NCBI RefSeq assembly: GCF_001552195.1
Contig: NZ_BCQS01000027.1
Span: forward strand, 116,457 to 180,456
Direction of reading: 5' to 3'
Source of the DNA: Actinomadura latina NBRC 106108
GTDB taxonomy: Bacteria > Actinomycetota > Actinomycetes > Streptosporangiales > Streptosporangiaceae
Length of the DNA: 64,000 nucleotides
Shown here: positions 32,108 to 40,669 of the stretch, piece after piece
Numbering within the stretch: position 1 is the stretch's first letter
How the letters are laid out: each line of letters starts with the position of its first letter
Position numbers and translations under genes: made by a program
Notes under the pieces: generated by a model
Seen by the model: the letters and a program-made list of their open reading frames with translations, nothing else
Told to the model about the DNA's origin: nothing
Databases searched by the model: none

Positions 32108-33721
32108 CTACGGAGCCAGCAGGCGGCCGAGCGCGTTGAGGGCGGGAGTGAGGACGCGGCCCCCCGGTCCGGCGTGGGCGAGCGCGGCGCGGGCGGCGTT
32201 GGCGCCGCAGGCGCCGTGGACGCCGCCGCCGGGATGCGCGGACGCGGACGCGAGGTACAGGCCCGCGATCGGGGTCTCCGCCCGTCCGAGGCCGGGGACG
32301 GGGCGGAACACGAGCTGCTGGTGGATCAGCGCGGTTCCGCCGTTCAGCGCGCCGTTCACCAGGTTGGCGTCATGCTCCTGAAACGCGGGGGGCGCGATGA
32401 TGCGGCGGTCGGTGATCCGGGAGCGGAAGCCGGGCGCTAGGCGCTCCACCACGTTCTCCACGCGGCCGGCCATGGCGTCCTGCTCGCGTTCGTCCCAGCC
32501 GCCGGTGATGCCGTCGGGGCCCGCGTCGGCCTTCACCCGGTGCGGGACGTGCGTGTAGGCCCAGACCGACTCCGTCCCGGCGGGGGAGCGGGTGGGGTCG
32601 GCGGTCGTCATCTGGCCGAGCAGCGCGAACGGTTCGGCCGGGACGCGCCCGGTGGCGAGGTCCGCGCTGTAGTCGGTGAGGGCCTCCATGCCGGGGGACA
32701 GGTGGACGGTCCCGGCCCGTCCGGCATCGGGCGACGACCACGGGATCGGTCCCGACAGCGCCCAGTCGACCTTGAAGGTGGCGTGGTCCCAGCTGAAGCG
32801 GCGCATGTCGGCCCGCAGCGAGCCGGGCAGGTCGGACCAGCCGACGAGGCCGCCGTAGAGCGCGGGCGCCGCCACGTCGGCGAGCACGGCCTTCGCCGCC
32901 CGGACCGGCTCCCCGCCGGCGGTGCGGACGCCGAGCGCGCGCCCGCCCCGGACGACGACCGAGGCGACCGGGACGCCGCAGCGGAGCCGCCCGCCCCGCG
33001 CCTCCAGCCGCCGGACGAGCGCGGCCGTCAGCTCGCCCGCCCCGCCCTCGGGGACCGGCCAGCCGTGCCGCTGGCCGATCATCGCGAGCAGCCAGCCGAA
33101 CACCGACCCGGCCGTCGACTCGGGGAACATGTCGGTGTGCAGCGCCGACCCGGCGAGCAGCAGCGGCCCGCCCGGTCCGGTGAACTCCTGCTCGCCCAGC
33201 GTGCGGACGGGCGTGAGCAGCGACCGCAGGACGCGCAGACCGCCCGCGCGGCGCGCCGCGACCGCCAGCGGCAGTGCCGCCCGGACCGGGGGGAACGGGG
33301 TGAACAGGGCGCGCAGGACGTCCTCGCCCATCTCGTCCCACAGCGCGCAGAGCCGCAGCCACGCCTCGCCGTCGCCCGCGCCGAGCGCCTCCAGGCCCGC
33401 CGCGGTGGCGTCGCGGTCGCGTTCGAGGACGGCGGCGCGCCCGTCCGGCAGCGGATGGGCGAGGACGGCGGGCGCGTGCCGCCAGCGCAGCCCGTGCCGT
33501 TCCAGCTCGAGCGCGCGCATCACCGGGGACGCCACGCCCAGCGGGTAGAACGCGCTGCACATGTCGCTGACGTAGTCGGGATGCACGCCCCGGTCGCTGC
33601 GGACGGCGCCGCCCGGCTCGGGCTGCGCCTCCAGGACCTCGACGTCCCAGCCCGCGTCGGCCAGCACGTTGGCCGCGACGAGCCCGTTGTGCCCCGCACC
33701 GATGACCACGGCGTCGGCCAT
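32108..33721 (-). CDS. FAD-dependent oxidoreductase of the phytoene-desaturase/PYROXD2 type
   Basis: A 537-residue flavoprotein. The N-terminal dinucleotide fold ADAVVIGAGHNGLVAANVLADAGWDVEVLEA is followed by the EPGGAVRSD block and, near the C-terminus, the FAD-closing GLYLASASAHPGGGVHGACGANAARAAL. This matches the crtI-like NAD(P)/FAD oxidoreductases common in actinobacteria, distinct from carotenoid-pathway CrtI and of unknown substrate; no carotenoid genes are nearby. The ATG at 33721 opens the family sequence. A 48-bp gap separates it from the upstream hydrolase on the same strand, so the two could be cotranscribed. Confidence 0.85.
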   Translation of the reverse strand: MADAVVIGAGHNGLVAANVLADAGWDVEVLEAQPEPGGAVRSDRGVHPDYVSDMCSAFYPLGVASPVMRALELERHGLRWRHAPAVLAHPLPDGRAAVLERDRDATAAGLEALGAGDGEAWLRLCALWDEMGEDVLRALFTPFPPVRAALPLAVAARRAGGLRVLRSLLTPVRTLGEQEFTGPGGPLLLAGSALHTDMFPESTAGSVFGWLLAMIGQRHGWPVPEGGAGELTAALVRRLEARGGRLRCGVPVASVVVRGGRALGVRTAGGEPVRAAKAVLADVAAPALYGGLVGWSDLPGSLRADMRRFSWDHATFKVDWALSGPIPWSSPDAGRAGTVHLSPGMEALTDYSADLATGRVPAEPFALLGQMTTADPTRSPAGTESVWAYTHVPHRVKADAGPDGITGGWDEREQDAMAGRVENVVERLAPGFRSRITDRRIIAPPAFQEHDANLVNGALNGGTALIHQQLVFRPVPGLGRAETPIAGLYLASASAHPGGGVHGACGANAARAALAHAGPGGRVLTPALNALGRLLAP

Positions 33722-33769
33722 GTGGCATCCCTCCCGTGATCACCCTACGGGCACCCCGGCGAGCGGCGT

Positions 33770-34675
33770 TCAGCCCGCGGCGTCCGCGACGTGCTCGGTG
33801 ATCCAGTGGGCGACGGCGCCGGGGTGGCTGCGCGGCACCCAGTGCCCGGCCGGGAGGGAGCGCAGCGACAGGTTCGGGACGCGCGCGGCGAGCCCGCCCA
33901 CCAGGTGCGGCGAGACGAACAGGTCCCTGGTGGGGACGATGACCAGCGTCGGAACGTCCGTGCGGCGGTCGCGCGGCCTGCGCAGCCGCCGCGCCATGTT
34001 CGCCCGGTACAGCCCGACCCCGGCCGCGGCGTCGCGCGCCATCGTCCGCGCCGGGTGGCCGGGACGCGGCGCGACGCCCTCGCCCGCGGCCAGGGCGCGG
34101 GTGAACAGCTTGGTCATCCCGGCCAGCCACAGCAGTTCCGGCAGGACCGGCGTCTGGAAGAAGCCGATGTACCAGGACCGCAGGCCCTGCCCCGCCGCCC
34201 GCCTGAGGCCGGCCGGCGTGGGCCGGGCGAGCCTGCGCCGCATCCAGTGCCCGGCATGGTCGAGGCACGGCCCGGAGATCGAGGTGAAGGAGGCGAAGCG
34301 GTCCGGCATCGTGCAGGCCGCCTCCCAGCCCTGGATCGACCCCCAGTCGTGCCCGACGAGGTGCACCCGTCGGTCGGGCGCGGTCGCGTCCAGCACGGCC
34401 CGCATGTCCGACATCAGGTAGTCGAACGTGTAGCGCTTGCGCCCGAGCGGACGCGACGACGCCCCCGCGCCGCGCACGTCGTAGCGGACGACGTGGAACC
34501 GCTCGGCGAGCCGCCCGGCCACCTCGTCCCACACCGCGTGCGTGTCGGGGTAGCCGTGGACGAGCAGCACCGTCGGCCGCGACGGGTCACCCTGCTCGTA
34601 GACGGCGAGGTCGACGCCGTCGCCGCGGACCCTGCGCCTGCGGGTCAGCGGAACCCGGGCGGCTTTATTGGACAT
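33770..34675 (-). CDS. Alpha/beta hydrolase, epoxide-hydrolase-like (Asp nucleophile)
   Basis: A 301-residue alpha/beta hydrolase. The oxyanion segment is LLVHGYPDTHAVWDEVA, the nucleophile elbow is VGHDWGSIQGW with aspartate rather than serine, and the late catalytic His is in LPAGHWVPRSHP; RYDVRGAGASSRP is also characteristic of epoxide hydrolases of the EphD branch. The ATG at 34675 is chosen because it starts just before RVPLTRRRRVRGDGVDLAVYEQG and lies after an AT-rich stretch (ATTTATTACCAAG); the frame opens at 34759. Substrate unknown. Confidence 0.82.
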   Translation of the reverse strand: MSNKAARVPLTRRRRVRGDGVDLAVYEQGDPSRPTVLLVHGYPDTHAVWDEVAGRLAERFHVVRYDVRGAGASSRPLGRKRYTFDYLMSDMRAVLDATAPDRRVHLVGHDWGSIQGWEAACTMPDRFASFTSISGPCLDHAGHWMRRRLARPTPAGLRRAAGQGLRSWYIGFFQTPVLPELLWLAGMTKLFTRALAAGEGVAPRPGHPARTMARDAAAGVGLYRANMARRLRRPRDRRTDVPTLVIVPTRDLFVSPHLVGGLAARVPNLSLRSLPAGHWVPRSHPGAVAHWITEHVADAAG

Positions 34676-34765
34676 CTTGGTAATAAATCGCCGAACCGTC
34701 CCCGCGGTCAAGGGGATGCGGAGTGAGCCGCGCCACGAGAACCGGCCGGACCACGACAACCGCCA

Positions 34766-34796
34766 AGGGCCCGTACGGCGCGGCGGTACGGGCCCT
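34766..34796. terminator. Terminator after the metal-dependent hydrolase gene
   Basis: A perfect 11-bp stem, AGGGCCCGTAC (34766-34776) with GTACGGGCCCT (34786-34796), and a 9-nt loop, 17 bp past the stop of the minus-strand gene at 34814. It separates that gene from the epoxide-hydrolase-like gene. Confidence 0.75.
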
Positions 34797-34813
34797 CGGG
34801 CGGGGTCTCGGCG

Positions 34814-35743
34814 TCAGTACGGGTCGTAGCCGGCGGCCTTCGCCGCGGGCGACTGCATCAGGTACTCCAGCGCGCGCGGCGTCGAGCACACCTTCGACGG
34901 GTGGTGGTTCGGCCTCAGGTAGACGGGCGCCTCACCGAGCAGCAGCTTGAAGATCCCCGGCACGTGCCCCAGCCGGACGGACCGCCGGTAGGACCGGTAC
35001 ACGCGCAGCGGCGTCACCCGCTTCTTGATCGTCGGGTCCCGCTTGAGCAGGTACAGCGACCCGCCGATCAGCGCCCAGTACAGGAAGAACAGCGACACCA
35101 CCCAGGCCGCCACGCGCGTCGGGTAGCGGCCGCCCATGGCCTTGTAGACGTCGAACACCACCGACCGGTGCTCGACCTCCTCGGCGCCGTGCCAGCGCAG
35201 CAGATCGAGCATGGTGGGGTCGACCCCGGCCTGCTCGAACCGCTCGTTGTCCATGATCCACTGGCCGAGGACGGCGGTGTAGTGCTCGATCGAGGCGACC
35301 GCGGCCAGCTCGAACCGCAGCCGGCGCCGCCACGCCCGCGGGTTCTTCTCCTTCAGCGCCGCCATCTGCGCGGGCCGGTCGGCGTTGCCCTTCGCCGCCG
35401 GGCCGGTGATCTTGGAGACGTCGATCCCGTTGGCCTCCAGGATCTGGTCCAGCACACCCTGGTGGGAGCGGGCGTGCACCATCTCCTGGCCGATGAAGCC
35501 CCTGATCTCCTCCAGCAGGCGCTCGTCCTTGATGTACGGGCGGGCGTCCTTCACGCACTGAATGAACCACTTCTCGCCCTCCGGCAGGACGATGTGGAAC
35601 GAGTTGATGATGTGCGTGGCGACGGGGTCGCCCGGCACCCAGTGCAGGGGCGTCCCCGACCAGTCGAAGGACACGCGCCGAGGCTTGATCGGCGGATGGC
35701 GCTCATCGATGCCGGCTCCGCCGTCTGTCAGGGGCCTCGTCAT
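34814..35743 (-). CDS. Predicted metal-dependent hydrolase (ferritin-like, PF10118 type)
   Basis: A 309-residue protein of the predicted metal-dependent hydrolase family with a four-helix, ferritin-like core. Candidate diiron ligands are spread over GQEMVHARSHQG (about residue 95), the SIEHYT segment (about 160) and GAEEVEHRSVVFDVYKAMGG (about 200). One hydrophobic helix (WVVSLFFLYWALIGGSLYLL) near residue 227 suggests membrane association. The ATG at 35743 has GAGGA upstream, and the family start follows; the frame opens at 35830. Function is not established for this family. It may follow fdhD in transcription, but a 129-bp gap with a dyad at 35819-35849 lies between them. Confidence 0.78.
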   Translation of the reverse strand: MTRPLTDGGAGIDERHPPIKPRRVSFDWSGTPLHWVPGDPVATHIINSFHIVLPEGEKWFIQCVKDARPYIKDERLLEEIRGFIGQEMVHARSHQGVLDQILEANGIDVSKITGPAAKGNADRPAQMAALKEKNPRAWRRRLRFELAAVASIEHYTAVLGQWIMDNERFEQAGVDPTMLDLLRWHGAEEVEHRSVVFDVYKAMGGRYPTRVAAWVVSLFFLYWALIGGSLYLLKRDPTIKKRVTPLRVYRSYRRSVRLGHVPGIFKLLLGEAPVYLRPNHHPSKVCSTPRALEYLMQSPAAKAAGYDPY

Positions 35744-35872
35744 GCCGTCCTCGCCTCCGCGCGTGCGTATGCCATTGGGGGAGCAGTCAACTCTTGCGGA
35801 CCGTGTGGTTTCTTGCGGCCGAACCAACAAGTTACCGCTTGGTTTTCGGCCTGGGGTGACAACCGCCGTTCC

Positions 35873-36685
35873 TCACAGGGCGATTCGCTCCGCGCCCGCG
35901 TAAACGTTCATGGTCTGGCCCCGCAGGAAACCGACCAGCGTCATCCCGGCGTCCTCCGCGAGCTCCACCGCCAGCGACGACGGCGCGGACACCGCCGCCA
36001 GCACCGGGACGCCCGCCGACATCGCCTTCTGCGTCAGCTCGAACGACGCGCGGCCGCTCACCATGAGCACGGTCCCGGTGAGCGGCAGCCGCCCCTGCCG
36101 CAGCGCCCACCCGACGGCCTTGTCGACCGCGTTGTGCCGCCCGACGTCCTCCCGCAGCGCGAGCAGGCCGCCGTCCGCGTCGAACAGCCCGGCCGCGTGC
36201 AGCCCGCCCGTCCGGTCGAACACCCGCTGCGCCTCCCGCAGCCGCTCCGGCAGCACCGCGAGCACCTCCGGCGACACCCGCACCGGATCCTCGCCCACCT
36301 CGTACGGCCGGTCGGTGCGCAGCGCCTCGATGCTCGACTTCCCGCACACCCCGCACGCGCTGGTCGTCGTGAAGGCCCGGGTCATGGAGTCGTCCGGCGG
36401 CTCCACCCCGGGCGCCAGCACGACGTCCAGCGTGTTCTGCTCCGCCGTGTCGGCGCAGTACCGCATCGCCGCCAGGTCCTGCGCGCCCCCGATCACACCC
36501 TCGGCCGCCAGGAAGCCGGCCACGAGATCGAAGTCGTGCCCCGGCGTGCGCATCGTGATCGTGAGCGGCTTGCCGGCGACCCGTATCTCCAGCGGCTCCT
36601 CCACCGCCAGGGTGTCGGGCCTGCGCCCCCGCACCCCGCTCGTACTCAGCCGCAGCACGGGCTTGCGCACGGTGATCCGCCCCAT
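35873..36685 (-). CDS. fdhD: Formate dehydrogenase accessory sulfurtransferase FdhD
   Basis: FdhD, 270 residues, transfers sulfur to the molybdenum cofactor of formate dehydrogenase and is needed for its activity. The sulfur-carrying cysteines are in TTSACGVCGKSS (about residue 110); EEPLEIRVAGKPLTITMRTPGHDFDLVAGFL, EDVGRHNAVDKAVG, MVSGRASFELTQKA and APSSLAVELAEDAGMTLVGF are the family blocks. ATG 36685 starts the family sequence; the frame runs on to 36808. No formate dehydrogenase is in the window, but tRNA-Sec, selD, a SelB homologue, moaA and mobA within 15 kb fit a selenocysteine- and molybdopterin-dependent enzyme elsewhere. Confidence 0.95.
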   Translation of the reverse strand: MGRITVRKPVLRLSTSGVRGRRPDTLAVEEPLEIRVAGKPLTITMRTPGHDFDLVAGFLAAEGVIGGAQDLAAMRYCADTAEQNTLDVVLAPGVEPPDDSMTRAFTTTSACGVCGKSSIEALRTDRPYEVGEDPVRVSPEVLAVLPERLREAQRVFDRTGGLHAAGLFDADGGLLALREDVGRHNAVDKAVGWALRQGRLPLTGTVLMVSGRASFELTQKAMSAGVPVLAAVSAPSSLAVELAEDAGMTLVGFLRGQTMNVYAGAERIAL

Positions 36686-36874
36686 GGACCGGACCGTACC
36701 CCGGAAACTCGCGAGTAACGAAAAGTTCGGCCCATCTTGTCCTGTTTCGGGTCCTTTCTTACTCGGGACGGAACACCCTGGTCGCCGGGTCGGGCCGGAA
36801 CCGATCATCGGAACGTGCCAAAGCGCGCCCCACGGGGACCGGGGCGCCGCACGACGCGAGGAGTCACGACACCG

Positions 36875-37222
36875 ATGCGCAAGTTCCTGCTCATGCCCGC
36901 CCTGCTCGGCGCGCTGGCCCTGGCCACCACCGCCTGCGAGGTGAACAAGAGCGTCTCCATCGGCACCAAGACCGTTTCGGCCGCCAAGGTGGAGAATCAG
37001 ATCGTCGCCAAGTTCAGCCAGCCCTTCGACGACGGCGGCATCGGGCCGGCCACCGCCGAATGCCCAGCGGACCTCAAGGGCGAGGTCGGCGCCACCATCG
37101 AATGCACCGTCCAGGACGGCAACGGCCGCGACTACCCGCTGATCGTCACCGTCACCTCGGTCGAGGGGGACCAGGTCCGCTTCACCATGAAGGAGCCGCC
37201 GCAGCCGAAGGGCGCCGAGTAG
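36875..37222 (+). CDS. DUF4333 lipoprotein
   Basis: A 115-residue exported lipoprotein. MRKFLLMPALLGALALATTAC is a signal sequence ending in the lipobox LATTAC, so the mature protein would begin at C21 and be anchored to the outer face of the membrane. The mature domain (VSAAKVENQIVAKFSQ, CPADLKGEVGATIECTV, then a C-terminal beta strand) fits DUF4333, with the conserved cysteine pair CPADL and ECTV. ATG 36875 has GAGGAG upstream. It is divergent from fdhD, with 189 bp between the starts. Role unknown. Confidence 0.85.
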   Translation: MRKFLLMPALLGALALATTACEVNKSVSIGTKTVSAAKVENQIVAKFSQPFDDGGIGPATAECPADLKGEVGATIECTVQDGNGRDYPLIVTVTSVEGDQVRFTMKEPPQPKGAE

Positions 37223-37225
37223 CCC

Positions 37226-37408
37226 TCAGTCGCGGCGGTCGATGCTCCAGTTCGCCACGATCGCCGCGAACGGCGGAATGACCAGCGCCACCGCCGACAT
37301 CACGAGCGCGGCGGTGTGCGACCAGTGGCGCACGACGGCCCACGCCAGCACGAACAGCGTGAGGCACGTCCCCATCATGACGCCATAAGCGATCTTCCGC
37401 CCCCGCAC
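37226..37408 (-). CDS. DUF3099 small membrane protein
   Basis: A 60-residue protein with two membrane helices (YGVMMGTCLTLFVLAWAVV and AALVMSAVALVIPPFAAIVAN), short basic ends and a final SIDRRD. The sequence pattern matches the actinobacterial DUF3099 family of unknown function. The GTG at 37408 follows a G-rich GGGGGGT site and starts just ahead of the first helix; the upstream part of the frame overlaps the tRNA gene and is not coding. Convergent with the DUF4333 gene, three bases between the stops. Confidence 0.7.
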   Translation of the reverse strand: MRGRKIAYGVMMGTCLTLFVLAWAVVRHWSHTAALVMSAVALVIPPFAAIVANWSIDRRD

Positions 37409-37454
37409 ACCCCCCACGCTACGCCGTCCCCCGCCGCCGGGGGACGGCGCGCAG

Positions 37455-37547
37455 CGGAGGCGTACGGGAATCGAACCCGCCGTCCCGAGATCCTCGGGAC
37501 CGTCGGCTTTGAAGGCCGGGGAGGCCACCAGGCGCTCACACGCCTCC
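37455..37547 (-). tRNA. selC: Selenocysteine tRNA, anticodon UCA
   Basis: Read on the minus strand this folds as tRNA-Sec: an 8-bp acceptor stem (GGAGGCGT with ACGCCTCC), an extended D arm, anticodon stem CGGC/GCCG around CTTCAAA with anticodon TCA (complement of 37510-37512), a long variable arm with an 8-bp stem GTCCCGAG/CTCGGGAC, and T arm CGGG-TTCGATT-CCCG. The discriminator is G and CCA is not encoded. The 8-bp acceptor and long variable arm distinguish it from tRNA-Ser and from a suppressor. It implies UGA recoding in this genome. Confidence 0.95.
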
Positions 37548-37554
37548 GCCAGTG

Positions 37555-37560
37555 ATCTTA
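37555..37560 (-). promoter_or_regulatory. -10 box of the selC promoter
   Basis: TAAGAT on the minus strand, seven bases before the mature 5' end of tRNA-Sec, matching the TANNNT -10 pattern, so transcription would start at or next to the tRNA itself. It lies in the 23-bp gap after the acyl-CoA synthetase stop. Confidence 0.6.
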
Positions 37561-37570
37561 GCCCGCGGGG

Positions 37571-39412
37571 TCAGCCCTCGTAGAGGGCCTCGATGTCGGG
37601 GGAGTACTTGGTGTGGACGACGCGGCGCTTCAGCTTGAGGGTCGGGGTCAGTTCCTCGCTCTCGGCGGTCCACTCGGCGGGGAGCAGGCGCCACTTCTTG
37701 ACCTGCTGGACGCGGGCCAGGCGGACGTTGGCGTCCTCGACGGCCTTGGCGACCTCCTCCCGGACGAGGGGGTGGTCGGCGAGGGCGGCGAGGTCGGTGG
37801 TGTCGATGCCGTGGGCGGCGGCCCAGACGGGGGCGACCTCGCCGTCGAGGGTGATGAGGGCGACGACGTAGGGGCGGCGGTCGCCGAAGGCGAGGGCCTG
37901 GCCGACGAGCGGGTGCTCCTTCAGGTGGTTCTCGATGAGGGACGGGGCGATGTTCTCGCCGCCCGCGGTGATGATCAGTTCCTTCTTGCGGTCGACGACG
38001 GTGAGGAAGCCGTCGGCGTCCAGCCGGCCGACGTCGCCGGTGCGCACCCAGCCGTCGGGGTCGATCAGGTCGGCGGTCGCGTCCGGGCGGTTCAGGTAGC
38101 CGGGGGTGCAGGTGGCGCCGCGGACGAGGATCTCACCGTCGTCGGCGAGCCTCAGTTCGACGCCGTCGAAGGCTCGGCCGACGGTGCCGAGCTTGAAGGC
38201 GTCGGCGAGGTTGGCGGTGATGGCGCCCGTCGTCTCGGTCATCCCGTAGGCGTCGAAGATCTTCAGGCCGAGGCCGGAGAAGAAGCGGGCGACGTCCAGG
38301 GGCAGCGGCGCGGCGGCGCTGGAGGCCTGCCGGACGCGGTCCAGTCCGAGGAGGGCGCGCATCGGGGTGAGGACGGCCTTGTCGGCCTGCTCGAAGGCGG
38401 CGGTGATCTCGGGAGTGGGCGTGTTGCCGAACTCCTGGGCCCGCACGTGGGCGCGGCCCGCTTCGAGGGCGGCGGCGACCGCCTGCTTCTTGGCCTCGTC
38501 CGGCTCGGCGGCGAGGACGGCCTGGATGCCCGCCATGAGCTTCTCCCAGATGCGCGGCACGCCGAAGAAGGAGTGCGGGCGCACGTCCTTGAGGATCGCG
38601 CCGAGCTGCGTCGGGTCCGGGCAGAAGTGGACGTGGGAGGCGAGCGTGACCGGCAGGTAGTAGCTCAGGACGCGGTCGGCGATGTGCGCGAAGGGCAGGT
38701 AGGAGACGCCAGCGGGGTGGTCGGGCAGCATCGAGCTGCGCTTCACCATCGCCGCCTCGTGCAGCACCATCGAGTGGGTGATCAGGACGCCCTTGGGGTC
38801 GCCCGTGGTGCCGGACGTGTAGAGCAGGGTGACGGTGTCGCCGGGCTTGACGGCCTGCCAGCGGCGGTCGATCTCGGCCGGGTCGGTGGCGAGCCGCTCG
38901 CGGCCGAGGGCGGTGAAGGCGTCCCAGGTGAGGTAGCGGTCGCCGGCCGGGCAGGCGGCCGCGTCCACCACGATGATCTTGCGCAGCCCGGGCAGCCGGT
39001 CCAGGACGGGCAGCCAGCGGTCGAGCTGGTCCTTGCCGTCCAGGACGGCGTACCTGGCCGCGCAGTGCACGGCCACGAACGCGACCTGGTCCGGCGCGAG
39101 CGTCGCGTAGACGGTGGCCGGCACGCCGCCCGCGTGGACGGCGCCGAGGTCGGCCAGGACGTGCTCGGAGCGGTTCGGCATCATCAGCGCGACGACGTCG
39201 CCGGGCTCCAGGCCGAGGGCGGCGAACCCGGCGGCCGTCTCCAGCGCGCGTGTCCGGGTATCGGCCCAGGTCAGGGTCTTCCATTCGCCGCCGATGCGGT
39301 CGGAGTACGCCGGCCGGCCGCCGTGCCGCGCGGCGGTCTCCGCGAGGCTCGTGCAGACGGTCCGGCCCGCGACGGCCTGGTCGGGTTCGGCGCCCTGTTC
39401 GCGAATCCCCAT
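37571..39412 (-). CDS. Long-chain fatty-acid-CoA ligase (FadD15-like)
   Basis: A 613-residue AMP-forming acyl-CoA synthetase. Motifs: LLYTSGTTGDPKGVLITH (P-loop-like A3), FFGVPRIWEKL, DAYGMTETTGAITAN (A5), YLNRPDATADLIDPDGWVRTGDVGRLDADGFLTVVDRKKELI (A7-A8) and the C-terminal lysine region TLKLKRR. The size and the sequence MTRE-like MPNRSEHVLADLGAVHAGG match the long-chain type FadD15. It activates fatty acids for degradation or lipid synthesis. ATG 39412 has GAGGGGCGAC directly upstream; the 39463 opening is rejected. A palindrome 53 bp upstream may be its operator. Confidence 0.9.
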   Translation of the reverse strand: MGIREQGAEPDQAVAGRTVCTSLAETAARHGGRPAYSDRIGGEWKTLTWADTRTRALETAAGFAALGLEPGDVVALMMPNRSEHVLADLGAVHAGGVPATVYATLAPDQVAFVAVHCAARYAVLDGKDQLDRWLPVLDRLPGLRKIIVVDAAACPAGDRYLTWDAFTALGRERLATDPAEIDRRWQAVKPGDTVTLLYTSGTTGDPKGVLITHSMVLHEAAMVKRSSMLPDHPAGVSYLPFAHIADRVLSYYLPVTLASHVHFCPDPTQLGAILKDVRPHSFFGVPRIWEKLMAGIQAVLAAEPDEAKKQAVAAALEAGRAHVRAQEFGNTPTPEITAAFEQADKAVLTPMRALLGLDRVRQASSAAAPLPLDVARFFSGLGLKIFDAYGMTETTGAITANLADAFKLGTVGRAFDGVELRLADDGEILVRGATCTPGYLNRPDATADLIDPDGWVRTGDVGRLDADGFLTVVDRKKELIITAGGENIAPSLIENHLKEHPLVGQALAFGDRRPYVVALITLDGEVAPVWAAAHGIDTTDLAALADHPLVREEVAKAVEDANVRLARVQQVKKWRLLPAEWTAESEELTPTLKLKRRVVHTKYSPDIEALYEG

Positions 39413-39464
39413 GTCGCCCCTCAATAAGTAAGTGATAACTTGCAAGAGAGTGAATCGCATCATG

Positions 39465-39479
39465 CCGAACGTCGTTCGG
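39465..39479. promoter_or_regulatory. Palindrome, candidate regulator site for the acyl-CoA ligase
   Basis: CCGAACG-T-CGTTCGG, a perfect 7-bp inverted repeat, lies 53 bp before the start of the acyl-CoA ligase gene and 109 bp before selD. TetR-family repressors of fatty-acid genes often bind such dyads, but no regulator is adjacent. Confidence 0.45.
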
Positions 39480-39587
39480 ACAAGACCTTCCCGGATTTCC
39501 CCGCTGGTCGGGCGGGAAGTTCGCTCCCCGGTAACGAGGCCCGTACTGTCCGTTTCTTGATCATTTGCGGTAGTTGTGCGTTAAATC

Positions 39588-40586
39588 GTGCGGGTGACCC
39601 GCCTCGCCCCCGTCGCACGCCTGACGCAGTACGCGCACGGCGGCGGCTGCGCATGCAAGATCCCGCCCGGGGTGCTGGAGCGGGTCGTGACCGGCCTCAC
39701 CGGCGGGGACGACTCGCTGGTCGTCGGCGGCGCCGACGGCGACGACGCGGCCGTGCTGCGGATCAGCGGCGACCGGGCGGTGGTGTCCACCGCCGACTTC
39801 TTCACCCCCGTCGTCGACGACGCCTACGACTGGGGCCGCATCGCCGCCGCGAACGCGCTCTCCGACGTCTACGCGGTCGGCGGTGAGCCGCTGATGGCGC
39901 TCAACCTGCTCGGCTGGCCCGTCGACGCGCTGCCCGCCGAACTGGCCCGCGAGGTGCTGCGCGGCGGACGGGACGTCGCCGCGCTCGCCGGCTGCCCGAT
40001 CGCGGGCGGGCACAGCATCGACGACCCCGAGCCCAAGTACGGCCTGGCGGTGACCGGCGTCGCCGACCCCGGCCGGCTGCTGCGCCTGGACGCGGGCCGC
40101 CCCGGCGTCCCGCTGTCGCTGACCAAGCCGCTCGGCAGCGGCGTCCTCAACGCCCGGCACAAGGCCACCGGCGAGGTGTTCCCGCACGCGGTCGAGACGA
40201 TGGTCCGCCTCAACGCGGAGGCGAGCGTCGCCGCGCTGGAGCGCGGCGCCGTGTGCGCCACCGACGTCTCCGGCTTCGGGCTGCTCGGCCACCTGTACAA
40301 GGTCGCGCGGGCTAGCGGCGTCACCGCCGTCGTCGACGCCTCCGCCGTCCCCTACCTGGACGGGGCGCGGCCCGCCGTCCGGGACGGGTTCGTGCCCGGC
40401 GGGACGCGGCGGAACCTGTCGTGGGTGTCCCCGCACACCGACTTCCGCCGGATCGCCGAGGAGGAGCGGCTGCTGCTGGCCGACGCGCAGACCTCCGGCG
40501 GGCTGCTCGTCGCCGGCGAGGTCCCGGGCGCGCCGGTCATCGGCGAACTGGTCCCGCGCGGGCGGCACGCGCTCGTCGTCCGCTGA
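39588..40586 (+). CDS. selD: Selenophosphate synthetase SelD
   Basis: SelD, 332 residues, makes selenophosphate from selenide and ATP, the selenium donor for selenocysteine. The catalytic loop near the N-terminus reads GGGCACKIPP with cysteine, not selenocysteine, at the reactive position; VVSTADFFTPVVDDAYDWGRIAAANALSDVYAVGG, GGHSIDDPEPKYGLAVTG and the late LLLADAQTSGGLLVA follow as expected. The GTG at 39588 opens the frame; a second GTG at 39594 is possible. With tRNA-Sec 2 kb away and a SelB homologue 5 kb downstream it is part of a dispersed selenium set; no selA is seen here. Confidence 0.95.
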   Translation: MRVTRLAPVARLTQYAHGGGCACKIPPGVLERVVTGLTGGDDSLVVGGADGDDAAVLRISGDRAVVSTADFFTPVVDDAYDWGRIAAANALSDVYAVGGEPLMALNLLGWPVDALPAELAREVLRGGRDVAALAGCPIAGGHSIDDPEPKYGLAVTGVADPGRLLRLDAGRPGVPLSLTKPLGSGVLNARHKATGEVFPHAVETMVRLNAEASVAALERGAVCATDVSGFGLLGHLYKVARASGVTAVVDASAVPYLDGARPAVRDGFVPGGTRRNLSWVSPHTDFRRIAEEERLLLADAQTSGGLLVAGEVPGAPVIGELVPRGRHALVVR

Positions 40587-40599
40587 CGCCGCCCCGGTC

Positions 40600-40624
40600 G
40601 TGTCGCCGCCGGGGACACGGGTAG
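40600..40624 (+). promoter_or_regulatory. Possible stress-sigma promoter upstream of the YeaQ-like gene
   Basis: GTGT (40600-40603) and GGGTAG (40619-40624) stand 15 bp apart, close to the actinobacterial stress sigma pattern GTTT-N14-16-GGGTAT, about 45 bp before the start of a GlsB/YeaQ-type gene, a family often stress-induced. The same bases also form a dyad GTGTC/GACAC and may simply be selD terminator structure. Confidence 0.3.
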
Positions 40625-40669
40625 GGGTTCAGGCACCGTTCCCACGGGACGGGGGAGTGAGGAGCGCGC

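Noticed and set aside
35819..35849. Dyad CCGAACCAA ... TTGGTTTTCGG between fdhD and the metal hydrolase gene
   Set aside because: The arms have mismatches and a bulge, and it may be a weak fdhD terminator or an operator; too ambiguous to list as a feature.
37226..37528. 100-residue version of the DUF3099 protein
   Set aside because: Its N-terminal 40 codons run through the tRNA-Sec gene; the GTG at 37408 gives the family-length protein.
39640..39665. Selenocysteine at the active site of SelD
   Set aside because: The codons read GGC TGC GCA TGC AAG, so the reactive residue is encoded as cysteine, not TGA.
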